Shown piece after piece: positions 49,509-58,187 of a DNA stretch of 64,000 nucleotides. This DNA is from an uncultured Alphaproteobacteria bacterium (GTDB taxonomy: Bacteria > Pseudomonadota > Alphaproteobacteria > Rs-D84). The notes under the pieces are model-generated. The model ran no database searches. It was not told the origin of the DNA and saw only the letters and a program-made list of their open reading frames with translations. How positions within the stretch are numbered: position 1 is the first letter of the stretch; each line of letters opens with the position of its first letter. A program made the position numbers and the translations under genes. The stretch is from contig CALXLL010000001.1 in NCBI GenBank assembly GCA_944389185.1, positions 29,014-93,013 on the forward strand. Direction: 5' to 3'.

Positions 49509-49816
49509 TGAATAAAGATGTTGTTATAGAAGCTTTAAAGTCTGTATATGACCCAGAAATACCAGTTAATATATGGGACTTAGGCTTGGTTTATGATATA
49601 AAAATAACTGAAAAAGAAATAGACTTAAAGATGACTTTTACAAGTCCAACTTGCCCCATGATGGAAGAGTTGTTAGAGCAGGTAAAAAATACCGTGTCTT
49701 CGGCAACTGGTGGTTTATCAGTAAAAGTTGATTTAGTATGGGACCCACCTTGGGATTTATCTAAGATGTCAGATGCGGCAAGAATTGAATTAGACTTAAC
49801 TGAAAGTGGTTGGTAA
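49508..49816 (+). CDS. sufT: SufT / MIP18-type Fe-S assembly protein (DUF59)
   Basis: 102 residues: VYDPEIPVNIWDLGLVYDIKI, the DUF59 hallmark, then TFTSPTCPMMEELLEQV with the reactive Cys, and a C-terminal VDLVWDPPWDLSKMSDAAR. Members help mature Fe-S proteins. Overlaps the sufS stop by one base; sufE begins two bases after its stop. Confidence 0.92.
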   Translation: MNKDVVIEALKSVYDPEIPVNIWDLGLVYDIKITEKEIDLKMTFTSPTCPMMEELLEQVKNTVSSATGGLSVKVDLVWDPPWDLSKMSDAARIELDLTESGW

Positions 49817-49817
49817 A

Positions 49818-50180
49818 ATGACGTATCAAGAAATGAAATCTTTATTAAATAGCGTTGACAATCCAATAGAAAAACTGGAAATGGTTATGGATTTCGGTAA
49901 AGATTTATTGCCTGTTCCGGTTAATGCAAAATGCGCTGAAATAATAGGTTGCTCTTCTTTTGTAGAGATTTGTCGGGTTGGAAATAATTTTTTCGCCAAA
50001 GCCGATTCGGCTTTGGTTCGCGGAATAGTCGCAATAATAATTTCTATGGTTAACGGTAAATCAGTTCAAGATATAAAAAAAATGGATTTAAGAAAAGAAT
50101 TCAATACACTGAATCTGAACTTAGGGGCAAGTCGCTTAAACGGCGTAAACTCTATGATTAGTTTTTTAGAAAATTTATGA
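49818..50180 (+). CDS. sufE: SufE-family sulfur acceptor
   Basis: 120 residues from ATG 49818. The acceptor Cys lies in AEIIGCSSFVEICRV (about residue 41), followed by the helix ADSALVRGIVAIIISMVNGKSVQD, both typical of SufE. It takes persulfide from SufS and enhances its turnover. The gene is tightly packed behind sufT. No sufBCD genes are in the window. Confidence 0.92.
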   Translation: MTYQEMKSLLNSVDNPIEKLEMVMDFGKDLLPVPVNAKCAEIIGCSSFVEICRVGNNFFAKADSALVRGIVAIIISMVNGKSVQDIKKMDLRKEFNTLNLNLGASRLNGVNSMISFLENL

Positions 50181-50211
50181 TAAACTTATATATTGGATGT
50201 AAGGGATAGGA

Positions 50212-50508
50212 ATGAGCGAAGATCAAAAAATGTTCCAAATAGGTGCTTGGGCGCTGGGAATAGTTTTTGTTTTAATGATAGGTTTGCAAGTGGGATACAG
50301 AACACAGCGTCGTTCTATTAGCCGTGTCGCAAACGATATTGTAAAAACTCAACAGGAAATAGCCATTGCGCAGGCCAATTTTGCTTCTTTCGTCAGACCA
50401 GAAGTATTAAGAAACTCTGTTTTAATGATTGCACCAAAATCAGAAACCGTCAGCTTTCATAAATCTGTTCTGGTTTCACAATTGCCAGATAAAAAACTTG
50501 ATGAATAA
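50212..50508 (+). CDS. ftsL: Probable cell-division protein FtsL
   Basis: 98 residues. A short cytoplasmic part and one membrane helix (IGAWALGIVFVLMIGLQVGY, about 10-29) are followed by a coiled-coil-like segment (RRSISRVANDIVKTQQEIAIAQANFASFVRPEVL). The FVRPEVL motif matches the WxxLxRPERL of alphaproteobacterial FtsL. Its position two bases before ftsI is the conserved ftsL-ftsI order. AAGGGATAGG lies before the ATG. Confidence 0.72.
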   Translation: MSEDQKMFQIGAWALGIVFVLMIGLQVGYRTQRRSISRVANDIVKTQQEIAIAQANFASFVRPEVLRNSVLMIAPKSETVSFHKSVLVSQLPDKKLDE

Positions 50509-50510
50509 AT

Positions 50511-52139
50511 ATGTATGAAGTAGGAACTGATATTTTTCGTAACGGTTTTAAAGGCGCTGTTAATAACGTGACAGGGCACGGCAGATTGCGTTTTATTTAT
50601 GGCGTGTTTTTAGTAGCTTTTATAATTTTTGCCGGACGAACTTTGTGGTTAGGGGTCCAGGGAATTGATAAATCAAGAATAGGAACAGGAAGTGATGCTT
50701 GGATAGTTAGCAGGGCTGATATCGTTGATAGAAACGGTGATATATTAGCTAAAAATGTTATGTCTGGACATATAACTTTACATCCGCAAAAAATTCAGGA
50801 TAAAGAAAAAGCGGCTGGCATTATCCACCAAGTTTTACCTGTTCAATATTCTTTATCAGATGCCTTAAAATTAGTTAATTCTTCTAGACGATTCGTTTAT
50901 GTTAAAAAGTATGCTACGGATAAAGAAAGGCAAGCTATTAAAAACGCAAAAATCGTCGGCTTGGAAATAGAAAATATTCAAACCAGAAGATACCCAAAAC
51001 GAAGATTGTTTGCGCATGCCGTCGGCTTCGTAGGTGCAAATGGAAATGGTTTAGAAGGGGCAGAAAGAATATATAATGATTATTTGATTGAAAATACAGA
51101 CCCTTTAGTATTATCACTGGATTCAAGAATACAGTCTGTGTTTTATGAACAACTGTCCGCTGCAATGCAGAAATACGAAGCAAAAGCCGCTATGGGTTTG
51201 CTTATGAATTCGCGGACTGGTGAAATGATTGCTATGGTTTCTTTACCAGATTTTGACCCCGAAAATCTATCTTTAGATTCTTCCGCAAATCGTCTTTTTA
51301 AGCCTTTAAGAAGCGTTTATGAAATGGGGTCTATATTCAAAATATTTAATACCGCAATGGCGATAGAAAACGGAATAGGAGATAAGTCTTACTATATAGC
51401 AGAACCTTTCATAATACCTGATAAATTCGGCAGACCAGCCGCAAAAATATCAGATATAAGAAGCTTTAAACCACCAAGACCGGAACTTAACGTTGAAGAA
51501 ATTATGGCTTATTCTTGTAACGTCGGAAGCGCCCAAATTGCATTAGATTTGCCAGACGGAACTCAGCAAGAGTTCTTTCATAGACTTCATATGGATGATG
51601 CGCTGGATTTAGAATTCGGACGTTCCGAAAAACCGCTTTGGCCACAAAAATGGGGGCCCGTTGAAAGAGCTACGGTTTCTTATGGACACGGTATTTCTGT
51701 TTCCCCGATTCATTTAATGTTGGCTGTGAATGCCGTTTCTAATGGTGGAATATATATATATCCTACTTTGCTTAAACGGTCCGTAGGTGTCGTTGAAGGT
51801 GAAAGAGTTTTATCAAGTGAAATATCTGAAAAATTAAGAAGTATAATGTTTCGGGTGGCAGAAGAAACAAGCGGTAAGCAGGCAAGAGTTGCAGGTATTA
51901 AAATAGGCGGAAAAACCGCCACCGCAGAAAAATATACAAATAGGCGCGTAGATCATAGAAGAAATCTTACTTCTTTTATAGGCGTTTTCCCTATTAACGC
52001 ACCGCAATACGTAATTTTAGTCGTATTAGATGAACCCAAAGCAACTAAAGAATCTTCTTACGTCAGAACAGCTGCTTATAATGCCGTCCCAACAACAGGT
52101 AAAATACTTGATAGTATACTGCCGTTGCTATTTGAATAA
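50511..52139 (+). CDS. ftsI: Septal peptidoglycan transpeptidase FtsI (PBP3)
   Basis: 542 residues. One N-terminal helix (about 28-46) leads to a class B PBP dimerisation region (RADIVDRNGDILAKNV, RRYPKRRLFAHAVGFVG) and the transpeptidase domain. SIFK (274-277) holds the acylated Ser, and SCN is at 335-337. The third motif is KTA (468-470) in GGKTATAEK, where KTG is nearly invariant. It crosslinks septal peptidoglycan with FtsW. The neighbours are suf genes and recJ rather than murE and mraW, so the gene pair has left the dcw cluster. Confidence 0.94.
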   Translation: MYEVGTDIFRNGFKGAVNNVTGHGRLRFIYGVFLVAFIIFAGRTLWLGVQGIDKSRIGTGSDAWIVSRADIVDRNGDILAKNVMSGHITLHPQKIQDKEKAAGIIHQVLPVQYSLSDALKLVNSSRRFVYVKKYATDKERQAIKNAKIVGLEIENIQTRRYPKRRLFAHAVGFVGANGNGLEGAERIYNDYLIENTDPLVLSLDSRIQSVFYEQLSAAMQKYEAKAAMGLLMNSRTGEMIAMVSLPDFDPENLSLDSSANRLFKPLRSVYEMGSIFKIFNTAMAIENGIGDKSYYIAEPFIIPDKFGRPAAKISDIRSFKPPRPELNVEEIMAYSCNVGSAQIALDLPDGTQQEFFHRLHMDDALDLEFGRSEKPLWPQKWGPVERATVSYGHGISVSPIHLMLAVNAVSNGGIYIYPTLLKRSVGVVEGERVLSSEISEKLRSIMFRVAEETSGKQARVAGIKIGGKTATAEKYTNRRVDHRRNLTSFIGVFPINAPQYVILVVLDEPKATKESSYVRTAAYNAVPTTGKILDSILPLLFE

Positions 52140-52181
52140 TTTTCTATTATAATAATTCTTGATAATAAAAAAGAGTAAAGA

Positions 52182-53942
52182 GTGAAAAAAGTTGTAGATA
52201 AGTCTATGCTTGGAAAAGTATGGACGGTGGCTGGGTATGATGACGATTCGTTTTTGGCTGGGCAGGAAGATTTAGTAACCAAAATACTTTGGGCTCGTGG
52301 TATTAAGGGTGATGACCAGATACAAAAGTTTTTAAATCCAACCATAAAAGAATATATGCCGGATCCGTCTTGTTTAAAAGATATGGATATTGCCGCAAAA
52401 TTAATCGCAGGTTCTATTTTAAATAAAGAAAAAATAGCTGTTTATGGTGATTATGACGTTGATGGAATTACCTCTACCGCGATTTTCGTAAAGTATTTGA
52501 AAGAATTGGGTTGTGACGTTGTTTGGCACTTACCTACTAGGGAAGGTGAAGGGTATGGTTTGAATATTCAAGCTTTACAAGATATTGTGAATCAACAAGT
52601 AAATCTGGTTATTACTGTGGATTGTGGCATAAGCGGGCAAAAAGAAATAGATTTTGCTAAATCAAATGGTTTAAAGGTAGTAGTTACAGATCATCATTCC
52701 CCAGATTCAACGCTTCCAAATGCCGATGCCGTTGTTAACCCTAAAAGAAAAGATGACGATTCCGGTTTAGATTATTTGGCTGGCGTGGGAGTTGCTTTTT
52801 TGACTTTGGTCGCTGTAAACCGAGAATTGAAAAAATTATCACAAGATAAAAATCTGCAAGAAAAATTAAACAAAATTAATTTATTAAATTATTTGGACTT
52901 GGTGGCTTTGGGGACTATTTGTGACACTATGCCATTAATAGGACTAAATAGGGCTTTGGTTGCAACTGGTTTAAAAGTTTTGTCTTTGCAACAAAATCTT
53001 GGATTGAAAACTTTAATGAAAATAGCCGGTATAAGAAAACCTTCGGTATATGCTGCAGGATTTGGTTTGGGGCCAAGATTAAACGCTGCGGGCAGATTGG
53101 ATTCTGCGTCACCTGCGTTGGAATTATTGCTGACAGATAACCCTTTGATAGCCAATGATTTAGCAAATAAATTACATAAGATGAACCAAGAAAGAATAGA
53201 TATTCAAAACGCTATTATGTTGTCAGCAGGTGAAAAAGCAAAGTGCTGTTGCGATTCCGGTAAATGCAGTTTATTCATTTGTGGTGATAACTGGCATGGT
53301 GGGGTTATGGGAATAATTGCAGGTAGGCTGAAAGATAAATATAATATGCCTGCTTGTGTCGCAACAAGATGCGATGGAATAATAAATGGTTCAGGACGTT
53401 CCATACCAGAAATTGATTTAGGTAAAATTATACATGATGCTTTGGCTGCGGGGGTTTTATCAGAAGGTGGCGGTCATGCGGCGGCGGCAGGTTTTTCTTT
53501 AAGTGCCGACAAAGAAGAGGAGTTTTGTCGCTTTCTAGAAAAAGCTGTTATAGAGCAATTACACGGTGAAAAACCAAAATTAGAAATTGTTGCAGATGCA
53601 GAATTGGATGCAGCCGGTGCAAATATCGATTTGATAAAAAAAATATTGGTTTTGGAACCTTTTGGACAGGGAAATCCAGAACCTACGTTGATTTTATATG
53701 GGGCTTGTTTACACCATGCTATGGTAATGGGAAATGGAGCGCATCTGCGCGGAACCGTGACAATAAGTGCCGGTAATCAATTGTCGTTTGTTGGATTTAA
53801 TTTAGTCGGAACGCCCGTAGGTGATTTTTTACTGGACGATGCTAACACAAATACTAAAATAATGATGTTGGGCAAATTGAAAGAAAATGAGTATAATGGA
53901 AGAATAAGCGCTCAGTTCGTGTTGGAAGATATAGCTAAATAA
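52182..53942 (+). CDS. recJ: Single-stranded-DNA exonuclease RecJ
   Basis: 586 residues from GTG 52182; ATG 52206 is an alternative start. The DHH-family motifs are AVYGDYDVDGITSTAI, DCGISGQKEI, VVTDHHSPDSTLPNADAVVNPK and GLGPRLNAAGRLDSA, and the DHHA1 part has SEGGGHAAAAGFS. RecJ degrades 5' ends in RecF-pathway recombination and in mismatch repair with MutL (21222). It lies 42 bases after ftsI; TATTATAATAA in the gap may be a promoter. Confidence 0.95.
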   Translation: MKKVVDKSMLGKVWTVAGYDDDSFLAGQEDLVTKILWARGIKGDDQIQKFLNPTIKEYMPDPSCLKDMDIAAKLIAGSILNKEKIAVYGDYDVDGITSTAIFVKYLKELGCDVVWHLPTREGEGYGLNIQALQDIVNQQVNLVITVDCGISGQKEIDFAKSNGLKVVVTDHHSPDSTLPNADAVVNPKRKDDDSGLDYLAGVGVAFLTLVAVNRELKKLSQDKNLQEKLNKINLLNYLDLVALGTICDTMPLIGLNRALVATGLKVLSLQQNLGLKTLMKIAGIRKPSVYAAGFGLGPRLNAAGRLDSASPALELLLTDNPLIANDLANKLHKMNQERIDIQNAIMLSAGEKAKCCCDSGKCSLFICGDNWHGGVMGIIAGRLKDKYNMPACVATRCDGIINGSGRSIPEIDLGKIIHDALAAGVLSEGGGHAAAAGFSLSADKEEEFCRFLEKAVIEQLHGEKPKLEIVADAELDAAGANIDLIKKILVLEPFGQGNPEPTLILYGACLHHAMVMGNGAHLRGTVTISAGNQLSFVGFNLVGTPVGDFLLDDANTNTKIMMLGKLKENEYNGRISAQFVLEDIAK

Positions 53943-53951
53943 GGGCCTTGC

Positions 53952-54902
53952 ATGGCAAGTAAAATAGACGTCTTTATAGATAAAATAAAAAAATCTAAAA
54001 GCATACTTATAGTAGGACATAAAAATCCTGACGGGGATTCTTTATGCTCGGTTTTGGCTTTGGCAGGTATAATAAAGCAGAACTTTGGTAAAGAACCCGT
54101 TTGTTTGTATGACGGTAATATACCTGATTATTTAGATAAAGTTCCGTATCGTGATGATATAATTTTTTGCGAACATTTTAATTTATCCGTTCGCTTTGAT
54201 TTGGCTATTGTTTTAGATTTTGGAACAGTGGCGCATATAGGTGGGGCTTTGCCGTTAGTAAAAAACTCCGCTTTTAGAATTGAAATAGATCATCATAAAA
54301 ACTTCGATCATATCGGTGATTTGTGTATAAATAAAGAAACTGCTTCTTCTGTTGGTGAAGTGTTATATGAAATAGCAAAGTCAAAAGATTTAATATATGA
54401 TAAAGATGTGGCAGAACTTATAACGGTATCCATTTTAACTGATACGGGTAATTTTAAATATTGTCAAACTGGTAAAGCTTTAAGAATAGTTGCAGATTTA
54501 GTTGATAAAGGTATTTATATAAAAAATATTACCGATAAACTAAATAATAAACCTTGGAAAACTGTGAAAACAGAAGCTGCAGTGGTTGCAAAGACAGAGT
54601 TCTTTTATGATAGAAAACTTGCTGTGGCAATCGTTGATGCCAAAGATTATAAAAATCTTGATGGCCGAGGCGATATAATTCTTGGCTTGTTAGAGCAAAC
54701 AAAAGGCATCGAATATATAGTTTTATTAAAACAACAGAAAATCAATCAGATTGGTATATCTTTCAGAAGTAGAGAAAAAAGTATTTTACATATAGCTGAA
54801 TCTTTCGGTGGCGGTGGGCACCCTTGCGCAGCTGGGGCGGTTGCTTTTGATAGCCTTGAAAACGTGAAAAAACAAGTTATAAAAGCTTTTAAGGGGCAAT
54901 AA
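53952..54902 (+). CDS. nrnA: Bifunctional oligoribonuclease / pAp phosphatase NrnA (DHH family)
   Basis: 316 residues. Motifs: LIVGHKNPDGDSLCSVLAL (HxxPDxDS), DFGTVAHIG, IEIDHHKNFDHIGD, ILTDTGNFKY and the DHHA1 end FGGGGHPCAAGAV. The family degrades 2- to 5-nt RNAs and dephosphorylates pAp, replacing Orn. AAGGG lies before the ATG, nine bases after recJ, so two DHH enzymes are in tandem. Confidence 0.9.
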   Translation: MASKIDVFIDKIKKSKSILIVGHKNPDGDSLCSVLALAGIIKQNFGKEPVCLYDGNIPDYLDKVPYRDDIIFCEHFNLSVRFDLAIVLDFGTVAHIGGALPLVKNSAFRIEIDHHKNFDHIGDLCINKETASSVGEVLYEIAKSKDLIYDKDVAELITVSILTDTGNFKYCQTGKALRIVADLVDKGIYIKNITDKLNNKPWKTVKTEAAVVAKTEFFYDRKLAVAIVDAKDYKNLDGRGDIILGLLEQTKGIEYIVLLKQQKINQIGISFRSREKSILHIAESFGGGGHPCAAGAVAFDSLENVKKQVIKAFKGQ

Positions 54903-54903
54903 T

Positions 54904-55521
54904 ATGAAAAAAATATTTATCGCAGTTTTTTCTTTGTTCACTTTTGTTTGTTCCGCTGGGGCAGAAGTAGATAAAAGTCTTATTTCCTTGGCAGAAAATT
55001 ATTTAAATTCTATTACTGGTTTAACTGGCGGTTTTATTCAAACCGCTAATGGTAAGCAGGAAAAAGGAACTTTTTCTATGCTAAGACCCGGAAAGGTTAG
55101 GTTAGATTATGATAATATGCCAGTTCAACTAATTTCTGACGGTAAAGATTTATATTTTTTCGATAGATCCTTGGATCAAATCACAACTGTTCCTTTAACA
55201 AGCACGCCGGCAGGAATACTGGTAAGGAAAAATATAGATTTACAAAACGCAGATATAAACGTTATTGAAACTGGAAAAGATAAGAATACATTTTCTTTGA
55301 AACTGAATTTAAAGGGACAAGAAGGACTGGGTAATATGACCGTTGTATTTGATTATAATCCAGTAAAGTTAAATTCGTGGAGCGTTACAGATGCAACAGG
55401 GGCAAAAACTGATGTGGTTTTCCAAAACTTAAAAGAAAAAACTAACTTCGATAAAAATTATTTTCAAATTCAAAGACATAAAACAATAAGCACAAGCGGC
55501 GGCGATTCGTTTTATGATTAA
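54904..55521 (+). CDS. lolA: Outer-membrane lipoprotein carrier LolA
   Basis: 205 residues. A signal peptide (about 1-21, CSAGAEV) precedes the LolA fold: LTGGFIQTANGKQEKGTFSMLRPGKVRLDYD, LISDGKDLYFFDRSLDQITTVPL and NPVKLNSWSVTDATG. It shuttles triacylated lipoproteins, the products of Lnt (35927), across the periplasm. It begins one base after the nrnA stop. Confidence 0.94.
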   Translation: MKKIFIAVFSLFTFVCSAGAEVDKSLISLAENYLNSITGLTGGFIQTANGKQEKGTFSMLRPGKVRLDYDNMPVQLISDGKDLYFFDRSLDQITTVPLTSTPAGILVRKNIDLQNADINVIETGKDKNTFSLKLNLKGQEGLGNMTVVFDYNPVKLNSWSVTDATGAKTDVVFQNLKEKTNFDKNYFQIQRHKTISTSGGDSFYD

Positions 55522-55526
55522 ATAAA

Positions 55527-55817
55527 ATGTTTGGTATAAGTTGGACAGAGTTTTTAGTTATCGTATTGGTTGCTGTGCTGGTAATCCCAGCAAAGCATTG
55601 GCCTGATGTCGCCAGGTTTTTGGCGGGACTTGTTAATTTTATAAGAAGTCTTTTATGGAAAATAACGGACGCATCCGAAAAAATAAAACAACAAATTGAT
55701 TTAGAAAAGCCGATAGATGAATTAGTCAGAACTACAACAGAAGATGTTTTAAAAGATTTTTCTAGCCCTATAAAAAAAGTAAAAGTCAAAGCCGTAAAGA
55801 AAAAGGCTAAAAAATGA
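55527..55817 (+). CDS. tatB: Tat translocase subunit TatB
   Basis: 96 residues. MFGISWTEFLVIVLVAVLVI is the TatB N-terminal helix with its conserved Glu. The hinge reads IPAKHWPDVARFLAG instead of VGPKDLP, then a long amphipathic helix and a basic tail follow. With TatC it binds twin-arginine signal peptides. Overlaps tatC by four bases. Confidence 0.9.
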   Translation: MFGISWTEFLVIVLVAVLVIPAKHWPDVARFLAGLVNFIRSLLWKITDASEKIKQQIDLEKPIDELVRTTTEDVLKDFSSPIKKVKVKAVKKKAKK

Positions 55818-56530
55818 AAGAGATGACGCTTATGCAACATTTCGGTGAACTTCGTAGGCGCATATTATGGGTCTTGTTGTTTTTTGTTGCTGCTTTGTGC
55901 TTTGGATGGTGTATCTCGCCTTTTTTGCAGACTTTTTTAACAGAGCCTTTATTAAATATATGGAAAGAAGGTGAATTACTATACAGTAATTTATCAGATG
56001 GTTTAATGATTCGTTTTTCTTTGTCTGTATTATTTGCTTTGGTCGTTATAATACCAATCGTTTTATGGCATATATGGGCTTTTGTTGCACCGGGGTTGCG
56101 TAAAAATGAAAAAAAATTGATATGGCCGATTTTGGTTATGTCTCCTATATTATTTGCTTTGGGTGCGGCGTTTGCCTTTTATTTATTGCTGCCTTTCGTA
56201 TTTAAGTTTTTTATAGATTTAAACCAGACTTCGCCAGTTCCGGCAGTTATGTTGCCAATAGCAAAAGACTATCTGGGGTTTGCTATTGGTATGCTTAAAG
56301 TTTTCGGCGTGGCTTTTCAATTACCTTTGGTATTGGTCTTATTGAATAGAATAGGGGTTTTATCAAAATATAGAGCCGTTAAATTACGTCGATATGCAAT
56401 CGTGTTTATCGTAATTATAGCCGCTGTTTTAACGCCACCTGATGTTGTGTCTCAGATAATTCTGGCGCTGCCTATGTGGGCTTTATTTGAAATAAGCTTG
56501 TTGTTTATGAAAGACGATAAGAATATCTAG
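55814..56530 (+). CDS. tatC: Tat translocase subunit TatC
   Basis: 238 residues with six membrane helices. The N-terminus MQHFGELRRRILWVL is the conserved signal-peptide contact. WAFVAPGLRKNEKK and the FGVAFQLPLVLVLLNRIGVL segment with its Glu/Gln position are typical. It is the core receptor of the Tat pathway. Co-translated with tatB (ATGA overlap). Confidence 0.96.
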   Translation: MKEMTLMQHFGELRRRILWVLLFFVAALCFGWCISPFLQTFLTEPLLNIWKEGELLYSNLSDGLMIRFSLSVLFALVVIIPIVLWHIWAFVAPGLRKNEKKLIWPILVMSPILFALGAAFAFYLLLPFVFKFFIDLNQTSPVPAVMLPIAKDYLGFAIGMLKVFGVAFQLPLVLVLLNRIGVLSKYRAVKLRRYAIVFIVIIAAVLTPPDVVSQIILALPMWALFEISLLFMKDDKNI

Positions 56531-56549
56531 ATTTATTTATATCTATTTT

Positions 56550-56560
56550 TATGTTATAAT
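56550..56560 (+). promoter_or_regulatory. Extended -10 promoter of the NlpD-like gene
   Basis: TATGTTATAAT, a perfect TRTGnTATAAT. The hexamer ends six bases before the GTG start, so the mRNA would begin at or next to the start codon. Confidence 0.68.
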
Positions 56561-56566
56561 AAGTCT

Positions 56567-57865
56567 GTGAAAAAAATCATTTGTTTTTTTTGCTTTATGG
56601 CTTTAATTGGACTGACAGGGTGTGATTTACAACCTAAAATTGTTTCTTTACCCGATTCGGTCGGTGCTTTCATAGCACAACGATATCCTGCTTTGCTGGC
56701 AGACCCAGAAGCTGAACCAGAAATATATAATTCTGCTGCAATAGACTATGGCGTTTACGCATCACCCGATTTATACGGTTCCGAATCTAACCAAGATTAT
56801 GTTTTATATGCAAGCGTTGATGATTATATTGTCCCACCGCAAGAAAATCAAAATATGTATGGCGATTTACCCGCAGATAAGGGACAAGATATAATTATTA
56901 CTGATGCTGATAATAATATTGAACCTTTTCAGGATGATTATCTGGTGGTGCCGGCAAGAACCGTTATATCAAGTAAAGATGAAATCACTGTTGTCGCAGG
57001 TGATACATTATATTCTTTGGCGCAAAGATACGGTATGACAGTAGAAGAGCTTGCACAACTAAATAACTTATCTTTGCCATATACTTTGTCTGTCGGGCAG
57101 AAATTACAAGTTTGGAAAAAATCTGTTCCAGAAGATGCAATATTATACGGAACAGACAAAACTAATGATAAAACCATAGTCGGAAATGCCACTACAACTA
57201 AAGTTGCATTGAAAGAAATTACAGTTAATGCGGGTGATACTTTATACTCATTGTCCAGGGCTTATTCTATACCAGTAAATGATTTGGCTGTTATGAATAA
57301 TTTGGCTGCGCCTTTTACTTTGTCTGTCGGGCAAAAATTGAAAGTTCCTAATCTGGCCGCAAAAGATATAAGAGTTGCTAGTTCCGTTGTATCAAATAAT
57401 ACACCTGTTAAAACAACAACTAGTCCGCAGGAAAAGAAAAAAATATCTTCTGACCCAAATAAAAAGCTACCAAAATTATCGGCAAGATCTTCTTCTAAGT
57501 TTTCCTGGCCGGTAAAAGGTAAAATATTGTCTAATTATGGTGCTAAAAGTGGCGGGTTATTTAATGACGGGATAAATATTGGTGCCGCAAAAGGAACTGC
57601 TGTAAAATCTGCAGAAAATGGTGTTGTCGCATATGCAGGAAATGAGGTTAAAGGTATGGGTAATTTAATAATTATTCAGCATTCTGGTGGGTGGATGACC
57701 GTATATGCACATATGGATTCTATGATCGTTCGTCGTGGAACAAAAGTAAATGTTGGGCAACAAATAGGAACAGTTGGTGAAACAGGAAAGGTGGATGAAC
57801 CGCAATTGCATTTTGAAATAAGGAAAGGAACCAAAGCGTATAATCCGTCTTCTTATTTAAAATAA
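56567..57865 (+). CDS. NlpD-like LysM/M23 lipoprotein, amidase activator type
   Basis: 432 residues. A lipobox LTGC (Cys19) closes a good signal peptide, which fixes the GTG start; a later ATG would break the signal. Two LysM domains (about 139-183 and 217-261) share the repeated TLSVGQKL ending. The C-terminal M23 (LytM) domain (about 325-425) has lost its metal ligands: NDGIN replaces HxGxD and EPQLHFE replaces HLHFE. E. coli NlpD and EnvC are degenerate in the same way and activate AmiA-C amidases, so the same role at the septum is likely. The transcript appears leaderless. Confidence 0.88.
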   Translation: MKKIICFFCFMALIGLTGCDLQPKIVSLPDSVGAFIAQRYPALLADPEAEPEIYNSAAIDYGVYASPDLYGSESNQDYVLYASVDDYIVPPQENQNMYGDLPADKGQDIIITDADNNIEPFQDDYLVVPARTVISSKDEITVVAGDTLYSLAQRYGMTVEELAQLNNLSLPYTLSVGQKLQVWKKSVPEDAILYGTDKTNDKTIVGNATTTKVALKEITVNAGDTLYSLSRAYSIPVNDLAVMNNLAAPFTLSVGQKLKVPNLAAKDIRVASSVVSNNTPVKTTTSPQEKKKISSDPNKKLPKLSARSSSKFSWPVKGKILSNYGAKSGGLFNDGINIGAAKGTAVKSAENGVVAYAGNEVKGMGNLIIIQHSGGWMTVYAHMDSMIVRRGTKVNVGQQIGTVGETGKVDEPQLHFEIRKGTKAYNPSSYLK

Positions 57866-57875
57866 TAACTTATAA

Positions 57876-57899
57876 AAAAGGCCGATGAAATCAGCCTTT
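57876..57899. terminator. Bidirectional terminator between NlpD-like gene and tRNA-Lys
   Basis: AAAGGC-c-GAT-GAA-ATC-a-GCCTTT stem-loop with one mismatch, A-run before it and T-rich after it on both strands. Confidence 0.8.
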
Positions 57900-57906
57900 A
57901 ATTTAT

Positions 57907-57982
57907 TGGTGGGCGCGCAGGGATTCGAACCCTGGACCCACTGATTAAGAGTCAGTTGCTCTACCAACTGAGCTACGCACCC
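57907..57982 (-). tRNA. tRNA-Lys (anticodon CTT)
   Basis: 76 bases on the minus strand. The acceptor arm GGGTGCG pairs with CGCGCCC, with a T-G wobble at the fourth pair; the discriminator is A and CCA is encoded. The D-arm region is TAGCTCAGTTGGTAGAGCA. The anticodon loop CTCTTAA sits on ACTGA/TCAGT and gives CTT, reading AAG. The T-arm has GGTTCGAATCC. Confidence 0.96.
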
Positions 57983-58023
57983 ATGGGTCTTTTATTAAGG
58001 TATCTTTTTTATAAGACTTGCAA

Positions 58024-58051
58024 ATTATAGACTTTTTTTTAATAAATGCAA
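58024..58051 (-). promoter_or_regulatory. tRNA-Lys promoter
   Basis: Minus strand: TTGCAT (58046-58051), 16-base spacer, TATAAT (58024-58029), about 35 bases before the mature tRNA end. Confidence 0.72.
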
Positions 58052-58187
58052 GTTTTTATCTGAATGCTTTTAAGACAGTTTTCTTATTTCGTGCACAGGG
58101 ATCCATACCTATGCAATTTTTAATATCTGTTTGATAAAATCATATTGTTGACATGAATAAACAACCGCAAACTTAAAAGGAGAAGAA
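58052..58187. other. Intergenic region before the 204-residue barrel gene
   Basis: No gene is seen. It must hold the promoter of the next gene; TTTGATAAAATCA (58128-58140) looks like a -10 region but no -35 is clear. AAAAGGAG lies just before the ATG at 58188. Confidence 0.5.
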
